Assembly (NCBI GenBank): GCA_029961685.1 | Contig: JARWKL010000006.1 | Coordinates: 13,646,748-13,710,747 of the forward strand | Direction: 5' to 3' | Length of the DNA stretch: 64,000 bases | Source of the DNA: Aristolochia californica | Taxonomy: Eukaryota > Streptophyta > Magnoliopsida > Piperales > Aristolochiaceae | Shown: piece after piece, positions 51,720 through 62,800 of the stretch | Layout: every line of letters begins with the position of its first letter | Numbering within the stretch: position 1 is the stretch's first letter | Notes under the pieces: model-generated | What the model saw: only the letters and a program-made list of their open reading frames with translations | Told to the model about the DNA's origin: nothing | The model's database searches: none | Translations under genes and position numbers: made by a program

Positions 51720-52930
51720 AACTGAGTGTTGACTCCCAAACCATAAGTCATTTCTAACAAAAATTATAACTGTTACTCATCATAAATTGATCAAAACATT
51801 TATGATGATCTATGAATGTTAGGTCTGATTTTCTTAAAATAAACAAAAAGTGGGTTGTTTGGCTCATGTAAATATCCCACTACATGTTAACTTGAGAATT
51901 AAATTTTTTCTACTACTCGAAATTTTTGAATCATTAGGTCATTTGCATCTTCAACATTTTTCAAGCATGCATATCCAAATTTAAAACATGTTAGGATCAA
52001 TTAGAAACCTCTTTCTTATGAAATTCCACCAAGCTATTAGGGGTTTTACTAGTGGAATTTCCCAAACATGGATAACAAAACTTTGGTGTTCATTTTTAGT
52101 GGGTGAAATAATTTTCTTCAGTTACATTTATTATAGGTTTCAATGTTTTGCATACATAAACTCTAAAATTTTCATTTTGTTGTGATCTATTTGCCTTATC
52201 TTTTTGTCTACGTGAAAAAAGGGAGAGTAAAAAGTCATGTTTGGATTTGAAAAAAAAATGAACATCCAAAAAGGAAATTCTCAAATGCCGAGAGAGATAA
52301 ATCCAAAAATTATCTATGCTTTTTATGAATTTTAAACTCTTTTTTTTTATATATTAGGTTTTGCAATCATCTAAAAAGGTGGCGTGAGGCATTTTTAACT
52401 GAGTGTTGACTCCGAAACCATAAGTCATTTCTAACAAAACTTATAGCCATTACACATCATTAATCGATAAAAATATTTATGATGATCTAGGATTGTTAGG
52501 TCCACTTTTTTTTAAAATAGGCAAAGAGAGAGTAGTATGGCTCAGGTTATAATCCCACCGCACGTTAACTTGAGAATTTAATTTTTTCTACTCCTTGAAA
52601 TTTTTGGATCATTAGGTCATTTGCATCTTCAACATGTTTCAGGCATACATATCCATAATATTTAAAACATGTTAGGATCAATTAGAAATCTCTTTCTTAT
52701 AAAGTTCCACCAAGCTATTAGGGGTTATACTAGTGAAATTTCCCAAACATGGATAAGAAAACTTTGGTATCCATTTTTAGTGCGTGAAATAATTTTCTTC
52801 ACTTTCATTTATTATTGTTTTAAATTTTCTGCATACATAAACTCTAAAATTTTCATTTTTTTGTGATCTATTGCCTTATCTTTTTGTTTACGAGAAAAAT
52901 GGGATAGTGAAACTCAAGTTTGGATTTGAA
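51720..52930 (+). repeat. Higher-order block Z, copy 2
   Basis: Matches block Z copy 1 in order, including the rare GTATGGCTCAGGT block at about 52534. The G-tract end of copy 1 was deleted (36956 joins TGCCAAAATTG), whereas copy 2 keeps GTGTTGACTCCCAAACC. Confidence 0.72.
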
Positions 52931-53059
52931 AAAAAATTGAACATCTAATATGGAAATGCACAAATTCTAAGAAAGATAATTCCAAAAAGTATCTATGATT
53001 TTTTAGGATTGTAAACTCTTGGAGTTTTTTATATATTAGGTTTTACAATCATCGGAAAA

Positions 53060-53095
<36 letters not shown>
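53060..53095 (+). repeat. Expanded G-tract, 36 G
   Basis: At the left edge of block Y copy 2. Confidence 0.85.
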
Positions 53096-53098
<3 letters not shown>

Positions 53099-55060
53099 AC
53101 ATTTTTAACTGTGTTGACTCCCAAACCACAAGTCATTTCTAAATAATATTATAGCTGATACACATCATTAATCGATGAAAAAATTTTCAATGATCTATGA
53201 TTGTCAGGTCCGCTTTTTATAAAAGAGGTAAAAAGTGGATTGTTTGGCTATGTAAATATGCCACCGCACATTAACTTGAGAATTTAATATTTTTTGCTCC
53301 TTGAAATTTTTGAATCATTAGGTCATTTTCTTCTTCATCATGTTTCAAGCATGCATATCCACATTTGAAACATGTTAGGATCAATTAGAAATCTCTTTCT
53401 TATAAAATTCCACCAAGCTTTTTGGGGTTGTACTTGTGGAATTTCCCATACATGGATAAATAAACTTTGGTGTTCATTTTTAGTGCGTTAAATAAATTTC
53501 TTCACTTAAATTTATTATAGTTTTCAATTATTTTGCATACATAAACTCTAAAATTTCATTTTGTTGTGAACTATTTTCCTTATCATTTTGTTTAAGAGAA
53601 AAATGGGAAAGTGAAAACTCAAGTTTGGATTTCAAAATAAAATTGAACATCCAAAATGGAAATGCACAAATTCTGAGTGAGATAATTTCAAAAAGTATAT
53701 ATGATTTTCAAGGATTATAAACTCTTTTTATTTTTTATATATTAGGTTTTGCAATCATCGAAAAAGGGGGGTTGAGCCATTTTTAACTGAGTGTTAGCTC
53801 CATAACCATAAGTCATTTCTAACAAAAATTATAGTCGTTACACATCATTAATCGATCAAAACATTTATGATGATCTATGATTGTTAGGTCTGCTTATAGT
53901 AAAATAGGCAAAAAGTCGGTTGCACATCATTAATCGATCAAAACAATTACGATGATCTATGATTGTTACGTCCACTTTTAGTAAAATAGGCAAAAAGTCG
54001 GTTGTTTAGCTCTGGTAAATATCCCACCACTCGTTAACTTGAGAATTTAATTTTTTCTACTCCTTGAAATTTTCTAATCACTAGGTCATTTGAATCTTCA
54101 ACTTTTTTCAAACATGCAAATCCACATTTAAAACATGTTAGGATCAAGTAGAAATCTCTTTCTTATAAAATTTTACCAACCTATTGGGGGTAGTACATTG
54201 GAATTTCCCAAACATGGATAACAAAACTTTGGTGTTCATTTTTAGTGCATGAAATAATTTTTTTCAGTTACATTTGTTATAGTTTTATATTTTTTGCATA
54301 CATAAACTCTAAAATTTTCATTTCGTTGTGATCTATTTGCCTTATCTTTTTGTTTACAAGAAAAATGGGAGTGTGAAAACTCAAGTTTGGATTTGAAAAA
54401 AAATTGAACATCCAAAATGAAAATACTCAATTGCTGAGAGAGATAATTCTAAACAGTGTCTGTGATTTTTAATGATTGTGAACGCTTTGATTTTTTATAT
54501 ATTAGATTTTGCAATCATTGGAAAAGGAGGGGTGAGGTATATTTAACTGAGTGATGACTCTGAAACCAAAAGTCATTTCTGACAAAAATTAAATCCGTTA
54601 CACATCATTAATTGATCAAAACATTTTCGATGATCTATGATTGTTAGGTCTGCTTTTTGTTTGGCTCTGGTAAATATCCCACCGTACATTAACTTGTGAA
54701 TTTAATATTTTCTACTTCTTGAAATTTTTTGATCAATAGGTCATTTGCATCATCAACATGTTTTGAGATGCATATCCACAACATTTAAAACATGATAGGA
54801 TCAATTAGAAATCCCTTTCTTATAAAATTTCACCAAGCTATTAGGGGTTGTACTAGTGAAATTTCCCAAACATGGATAACAAAACTTTGGTTTGATTTTT
54901 TGTGAGTGAAATAATTTTCTTCACTTACATTTATTGTAGTTTTTAATTTTTTGCAAACATAAACTTTAAAATTTTCATTTTGTTTACAAGAAAAATGGGA
55001 GCGTGCAAAATCAAGTTTGGATTTGAAAAAAAATTGATCCAAAATGGAAACACACAAATG
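53090..55060 (+). repeat. Higher-order block Y, copy 2
   Basis: The same ordered variants as 43010-44940. Here the third monomer is also monomer A of trimer copy 4, so block Y and the trimer together describe a longer repeating order. It also contains an 82-bp local duplication not present in copy 1. Confidence 0.75.
53841..54004 (+). repeat. 82-bp tandem duplication inside a monomer
   Basis: CACATCATTAATCGATCAAAAC starts at 53841 and 53923, each followed through CAAAAAGTCGGTTG. The copies differ at several positions, so the duplication is not very recent. Confidence 0.88.
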
Positions 55061-56482
55061 CTGAGTGAGATAATTTCAAAAAGTGTTTGTGATTTTTAAG
55101 GACTTTAAACTCTTTTAGTTTTTTATATATTAGGTTTTACAATCATCGAAAAAGGGGGTGCGACGTATTTTTAACTGAGTGTTGACTCCCAAACCATAAG
55201 TCATTTCCAAGAAAAATTATAGCCATTACACATCATTAATCAATCAAAATATTTACGATGATCTTTGATTGTCAGGTCCGTTATTTTAAAATTGGCAAAA
55301 AGTTGGTTGTTTGGCTCTTATAAAGATGCCACCGCATGTTAACTTGAGAATTTAATTTTTTCTACTCCCTAAAATTTTTGGATCATTAGGTCATTTGCAC
55401 CTTCAACATGTTTCAGGCATGCATATCCACATTTAAAACATGATAGGATCAATTATAAATCTCTTTCATATAAAATTCCACCATGCTATTAGAGGTTGTA
55501 CTAGTGGAATTTCCCAAACATGGATAACCAAACTTTGGTGTTCATTTTAAGGGCGTGAAATAATTTTATTCACTTACATTTGTTATAGTTTTAAATTTTT
55601 TGCATCCATAAACTCTAAATTTTTTTTTTTTATCAATTTGCCTTATATTTTTGTTTACGAGAAAAATGGGAGCGAGAAAACCAAAGTTTGGATTTGAAAA
55701 AAAATTGACATCCAAAATAGAAATGCACAAATGCTGAGAGAGATAATTCCAAAAAGTATCTGTGATTTTTTAAGATTGTAAACTCTTTCGGTTTTTTATA
55801 TATTTGGTTTTCCTATCATAGAAAAAGTGGGGGCGAGGCATTTTTAAATGAGTGTTGACTCCCAAACCACAAATCATTTCTAACAAATATTATAGCCTTT
55901 ACGCATCATTAATCAAACAAAACATTTACAATGATCTATGATTGTTAGGTACACTTTTTTTAAAATACGCAAAAAGTGGATTGTTTCGCTCTGGTAAATA
56001 TCCCACCACACGTTAACTTGAGAATATAATTTTTTTAGCTCCTTGAAAATTTTGGATCGTTAGATCATTAGCATCTTCAGCATGTTTCAAGCATGCATAT
56101 CCACATTTAAAATATGTTAGGATCAATTAGAAATCTCTTTCTTATAAAATTCCACCAAGCTATTTGGGGAAGAACTAGCGGAATTTTCCAAACATGCATA
56201 ACAAAACATTGGTGTTCATTTTTAGTGCATTAAATAATTTTCTTCACTTACATTTATTATAGTTTTCAATTTTTTGCATACATAAACTCTAATATTTTTA
56301 TTTTTTTGTGATCTATTTTCCTTAACATTTTGTTTAAAAGAAAAATGGGAAAGTCAAATTGAACATCCAAAATGGTAATGCACAAATGCCGAGAGAGATA
56401 ATTCCAAAAAGTATGTGTGAATTTTTAAGGATTTTAAACTCTGTTAGCTTTTTATATATTAGGCTTTTCAATCATCAGAAAA
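54523..56482 (+). repeat. Higher-order trimer A-B-C, copy 4
   Basis: GATGACTCTGAAACC near 54552, GCGACGTATTTTTAACTG with GGCTCTTATAAAGATGCC near 55160-55330, and TTTTTAAATGAGTGTTGAC near 55840. It shares the AAATTGATCCAAAATGG deletion with copy 2. It ends at a 36-base G-tract. Confidence 0.78.

Positions 56483-56518
<36 letters not shown>
56483..56518 (+). repeat. Expanded G-tract, 36 G
   Basis: At the 3' edge of trimer copy 4. Confidence 0.85.
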
Positions 56519-57149
56519 CGAGGCAATTTTAACAGAGTGTTGACTCCCAATCCATAAGTCATTTCTAACAAAAATTATAGCCGTTACACATCATTAATTG
56601 ATCAAAAAATTATGATAATCTATGATTGTTAGGTCCACTTTTTGTAAAATAGGCAAAACGTGGGTTGTTTGGCTCTGGTAAATATCCCACCGCACGTTAA
56701 CTTGAGAATTTAATTTTTTCTAGTCCTTGAAATTTTTGGATCTTTAGGTCATTTGCAACTTCAACATGTTTCAGGCTTGCAAATCCACATTTAAAACATG
56801 TTAGGATGATTTAGAAATTTCCTTCTTATAAAATTCCACCAAGCTATTAGGGGTTGTACTAGTGGAATTTCCAAGACATGGATAACAAAAATTTGGTGTT
56901 CATTTTTAGTGCATTAAATAATTTTCTTCACTTAAATTTATTAAAGTTTTCAATTTTTTGCATACATAAACTCAAAAATTTTCATTTTGTTGTGATCTAT
57001 TTGCCTTATCTTTTTGTTTACGAGAAAAATGGGAGAGTAAAAACTCAAGTTTGGAATTGAAAAAGAATTGAACATCCAAAATGGAAATGCACAATTGCAG
57101 AGAGAGATAATTCCAAATAGTATCTGTGATTTTTAAGGATTGTAAACTC

Positions 57150-57158
57150 TTTTATAAC
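57150..57158. other. Deletion junction that removes a G-tract
   Basis: AAACTCTTTTAT is joined to AACTAAGTGTTGAC, so the AGGTTTTGCAATC block and the G-tract are absent. Confidence 0.75.
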
Positions 57159-57507
57159 TAAGTGTTGACTCCCAAACCATAAGTGAATTCTAGCAAAAAT
57201 AATAGCCGTTACATATCATTAATCGATGAAAACAATTACGATGATCTACGATTGTTAGGTCTGAATTTTGTAAAATAGGTAAAAAGTGGGTTGTTTGGCT
57301 CTTGTAAATATCCCACCGCACGTTTACTTGAGAATTTAATTTTTCTACTCTTTGAAATTTTCAGATCTATCGATCATTTGCATGTTCAACTTATATCATG
57401 CTTGCATATCCACATTTAAAAGATGTTAGGATCAATTAGAAATCTATTTCTTATAAAATTCCACCAAGCTATTAGGGGTTTTACAAAGTCAATTTCCCAG
57501 ACATGGA

Positions 57508-57518
57508 TAGCCAAAATT
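57508..57518. other. Deletion junction in a monomer (~360 bp lost)
   Basis: ACATGGATAGCCAAA is joined to ATTATAGCTGTTACAC. The next anchor (57740) is only 317 bp from the previous one. CAAAA is shared by the two parent sites. Confidence 0.8.
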
Positions 57519-59479
57519 ATAGCTGTTACACATCATAAATCGATCAAAACATTTATGATGATCTATGATTGTTGGGTCCGCTTTTTGTAAAATAGGCAAA
57601 AAGTGGGTTGTTTGGCTCTGTAAATATCCTTCCGCATGTTAAGTTGAGAATTTAATTTTTTCTACTCCTTGATACTTTTAGATCATTATGTCATTTGCAT
57701 CTTCAACATGTTTCACGCATGCATATACACATTTAAAACATGTTAGGATCAATTAGAAATCTCTTTCTTATAAAATTCCGTCATGCTACTATGGCTTTTT
57801 CTAGTGGAATTTCCTAAACATGGATAACAAAACTTTGGTGTTCATTTTTAGTGCGTGAAATAATTTTACTATAGTTTTACATTTTTTCCATACATTAACA
57901 CCAAAATTTTCATTTTTCTCTGATCTATTTGCCTTATCTTTTTTTTAGGAGAAAAATGGGAGAGTGAAAACTCAAGTTTGGATTTGAAAAAAATTTGAAC
58001 ATCCAAAATGGAAATGCGCAAATGCTGAGAGAGCTAATTCCAAAAAGCATGTGTGATTTTGAAGCATTGTAAACTCTTTTAGTTTTTTAAATATTAGGTT
58101 TTGCAATCATAAGAAAAAGGATGGCGATGCATTTTTAACTGAGTGTAGACTTCCAAACCATAAGTCATTTCTAACAAAAAATATAGTCATGACACATCAT
58201 TAATCGATCAAAAAATTTACAATGATCTATGATTGTTAGGTCGCTTTTTTTAAGATAGGCAATAAGTTAGTTTTTTGGTTCTAGTAAATATCCCACAGCA
58301 CATTAACTTGAGAATTTAATTTTTTCTTGTGCTTGAAATTTTCATATCATTAGGTCATTTGCATCTTCAACATGTTTTAGGCATGCATATCCACATTTAA
58401 AACATGTTAGGATCAATTAGAAATCTCTTTCTTCTAAAATTCCACCAAGCTATTTGGGGTAGAACTAGCGAAGTTTTCCAAACATGGATATAAAAACATT
58501 GGTGTTCATTTTTAGTGCATTAAATAATTTTCTTCACTTACATTTATTATAGTTTTCAATTTTCTACATACCTAAACTCTAAAATTTTCATTTCTTTGTG
58601 ATCTATTTTCCATTTCATTTTGTTTAGGAGAAAAATGGGAAAGTCAAAACAGAAGTTTGGATTTGAAAAAAAATTGAACATCCAAAATGGTAAAGCAGAC
58701 ATGCCAAGAGAGATAATTCCAAAAAGTATATGTGATTTTTAAGGATTTTAAACTCTTTTAGCTTTTTATATATTAGGCTTTTCAATCATCGAAAAAGGGG
58801 GGGTGAGGCATTTTTAACTGAGTGTTGACTCCCAATCCATAAGTCATTTCTAAAAAAAATTATAGTCGTTATACATCATTCATCGATTAAAAAAATTATG
58901 ATGATTTATGACTGTTAGGTTCGCTTTTTGTAAAATAGGCAAAAAGTGGGTTGTTTGGCTCTGGTAAATATCCCACCGCACGTTAACTTGAGAATTTCAT
59001 TTTTTCAATTTCTTGAAATATTTGGATCATTAGGTCATTTGCAACTTCAACATGTTTCAGGCTTGCATATCCACATTTAAAACATGTTAGAATCAATTAG
59101 AAATTTCTTTCTTATAAAATTCCACCAAGCTATTATGGGTTGTACTAGTGGAATTTCCCAAACATGGATAACAAAATTTTGGTTTTCATTTTTAGTGCAT
59201 GAAATAATTTTCTTCACTTACATTTGTTAAAGTTTTCAATTTTTTGCATACATAAACTCATAAATTTTCATTTTGTTGTAATCAATTTTCCTTAACTTTT
59301 TGTTTACGAGAAAAATGGGAGAGTAAAAACTAAAGTTTGGATTTGAAAAAAAATTGAGCATCCAAAAAGGAAATGCACAATTTCTGAGAGAGATAATCCC
59401 AAAGAGTATCTGTGATTTTTAAGGATTGTAAACTCTTTTATTTTTTATATATTAGGTTTGACAATCGTCGGAAAAGGGT

Positions 59480-59494
59480 GGGGGGGGGGGGGGG
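59480..59494 (+). repeat. Expanded G-tract, 15 G
   Basis: Usual phase, preceded by GGGT. Confidence 0.8.
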
Positions 59495-59749
59495 TTCGAG
59501 TCATTTTTAATTGAGTGTTGACTCCCAAACCATAAGTCATTTATAACAAAAATTATAGCCGTTACATATCATTAATTGATGAAAAAAATTACGATGATCT
59601 ACAATTGTTAGGTCTGATTTTTGTAAAATAGGAAAAAAGTGGGTTGTTTGGCTCTTGTAAATATCCCACCGCACGTTTACTTGAGAATTTAATTTTTTCT
59701 ACGCTTTGAAATTTTCGGATCTTTAGGTCATTTGCATGTTCAACTTGTA

Positions 59750-62700
59750 TCAGGATTTCATATCCACATTTAAAAGATGTTAGGATCAATTAGAAATCTC
59801 TTTCTTATAAAATTCTACCAAGCTATTTTTTTAGGGGTTTTAAAAAGTGAATTTCCCAAACATGGATAACAAAAATTTGGTGTTCACTTTTATTTGGTAA
59901 AATAATTTTCTTCAAGTACATCTATTACAGTATCCAATTTTTTGCATTCATAAACTCTAAAATTTTCATTTGGTTGTGATCTATTTGCCTTATCTTTTTG
60001 AGAAAAACTCAAGTTTGGATTTGAGAAAAAATTGAACATCCAAATGGAAATGCTCAAATGCTGACAGAGATAATTCCAAAAAGTATCTGTGAATTTTTTG
60101 GATTTTAAACTCTTTTTTTTAATATATATTAGGTTTTGTAATCATCAAAAAGGGGGGGAGGCATTTTTAACTGAGTGTTGACTCCATCACCATAAGTAAT
60201 TTCTAACAAAAATTATAGCCGTTACACATCATTAATCAATCAAAATATTTATGATGATCTATGTTTGTTAGGTCCGCTTTTTGTAAAATAGGCAAAAAGT
60301 GGGTTGTTTGGATCTGGTAAATGTCCCACCGCACATTAACTTGAGAATTTAATTTTTTACACTCCTTGAAATTTTTAGATCATTTGGTAATTTGCATCTT
60401 CAACATATTTCAGGTATGCACATCCACATTTAAAACATGTTAGGATCAATTAGAAATCTATTTCTTATAAAATTCCACCATACTATTTGGGGTTGTATTA
60501 ATGGAATATCCCAAACATGGATAACAAAACTTTGGTGTTCATTCTTAGTGCGTGAAATAATTTTCTTCACTTACATTTGTTATAGTTTTCAATTTTTTGT
60601 ATACGTAAACTCTAAAATTTTCATTTTGTTGTGATCTATTTGCCTTATCTTTTTTTTTATGAGAAAAATGGGAGTGTAAAAACTCCAGTTTGGATATGAA
60701 AGAAAATTGAACTTTCAAAATGGAAATGCACAAATGCTAAGAGAGATAATTCCCAAAAGTATCTTTGATTTTTAAGGATTGTAAACTCTTTTATTTTTTT
60801 TATATAATAGGTTTTGGAATCATCGGAAAAGGGGGAGCGAGGCATTTTTAACTGAGTGTTGCCTCCCAAGCCAAAAGTCATTTCTAAAAATAATTATAGC
60901 CATTACACATCATTAATCGATCAAAATATTTACGATTGTCTATGATTGTTCGGTCAATTTCTTTTAAATAGGCAAAAAGTGGGTTGTTTGGCTTTTGTAA
61001 ATATCCCACCGCACGGTAACTTCAGAATTTAATTTTTTCTACTTCTTCAAAATTTTGGATCATTAGGTCATTTGCATGTTCTACATGTTTCAAGCATGCA
61101 ATCCACATTTAAAACATGTTAGGATCAATTAAAAATCTCTTTCTATTAAAATTCCACCAAGCTTTTAGGGATTGTACTAGTGCAATTTCCCAAACATGGA
61201 TAACAAAACTTTGGTGTTCATTTTTAGTGCGAGATATTATTTTCTTCACTTACATTTGTTGTAGTTTTCAATTTTTTGCATACATAAACTCTAATATTTT
61301 CATTTTTTTGTGATATATTTGCCTTATCTTTTTGTTTACGAGAATAATGGGAGTGTGAAAACTCAAGTTTGGATTTAAAAAAATATTGAACATCCAAAAT
61401 GAAAATGCACAAATGCTGAGAGAGATAATTCTAAAAATTATTTGTCAGTTTTAAGGATTGTAAACTCTTTTAGTTTTCTATGTATTAGGTTTTGCAATCA
61501 TTGAAAAAGGGGGGGAGCGACATTTTTAATTGAGTGTTGACTCCCAAACCATAAGTCATTTCTAACAAAAATAATAGCTTTTACACATCATTAATCGATC
61601 AAAAAATCTACGATGATCTATGATTGTTAGGACCGCTTTTTGTAAAAAAAGCAAACACTGGGTTGTTTGGCTCTTGTAAATATCCCACCGCATGTTAACT
61701 TGAGAATTTAATTTGTTCTACTCGAAAGTTTTGGATCATTAGGTCATTTGCATCTTCAACATGTTTCAGGCATGCATATCCACATTTAAAACATGTTAGG
61801 ATCAATTATAAATCACTTTCTTATAAAAGTCCACCAAGCTATTAGAGGTTTTACTAGTGGAATTTCCCAAACATGGTTAACAAAACTTTGGTGTTCATTT
61901 TTAGTGCGTGAAATAATTTTCTTCAGTTACATTTATTATAGTTTTCAATTTTTGCATACATAAACTCTAAAATTTTCATTTTGTTGTGATCTATTTGCCT
62001 TATCTTTTTATTTACAAGAAAAATGGGAGAGTGAAAACTTAAGTTTGGATTTTGAAAAAAAGTAGAACATCCAAAATGGAAATTCTCAAATACTGAGAGA
62101 AAAAATTCTAAAAAGTATCTGGGATTTTTATGGATTATAAACTCTCTTTTATTTTTATATATTAGGTTTTGCAATCAACGAAAAAGGGGGGCCGAGGAAT
62201 TTTTAACTGAGTGTTGACTCCCAAACCATAAGTCATTTCTAACAAAAATTATAGTCGTTACACATCATTAATTGATCAAAACATTTACGATGATCTATGA
62301 TTGTGGGTTGTTTGGCTCTGGTTAATATCCCACCGCACATTAACTTGAGAATTTAATTTTTTCTACTCGAAAATTTTCAGATCAATTGGTCATTTGCATC
62401 TTCAACATGTTTCGGGCATGCATATCCATATTTAAAACATGTTAGGATCAATTAGTAATTTTTTCTTACAAAATTCCACCAAGCTATTAGGGGTTGTATT
62501 AGTGGAATTTCAAAAACATGGATAAATAAATTTTGGTGTTCATTTTTAGTGCAAGAACAAATTTTTTCATTTTTTTGGATACATAAACTCTAAATTTTTC
62601 ATTTTCTTGTTGTTTATTTGCCTTATCTTTTAATTTATGAGAAAAAAGGGAGAGGGAAAAGTCAAGTTTGGATTTTAAAAAAATTGAACATAAAAAATGG

Positions 62701-62800
62701 AAATGAAAAAATGGTAAGAGAGATAATTTCAAAAAGTATCTGTTGTTTTTAAGGATTGTAAAATCTTTTCGTGTTTTATATATTCGGTTTTGCATTCATC
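59750..62800 (+). repeat. Higher-order block X, copy 2
   Basis: The same ordered variants as 39850-42960: GGGGTTTTAAAAAGTGAATTTC (59836), GTGTTGCCTCCCAAGCCAAAAG (about 60858), ACGATTGTCTATGATTG, GCGACATTTTTAATTGAG (about 61517), GGCCGAGGAATTTTTAACTG (about 62190), CTGGTTAATATCCC and GGATAAATAAATTTTGG. The constant offset across about 3 kb indicates block duplication rather than monomer-by-monomer conversion. Confidence 0.85.
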
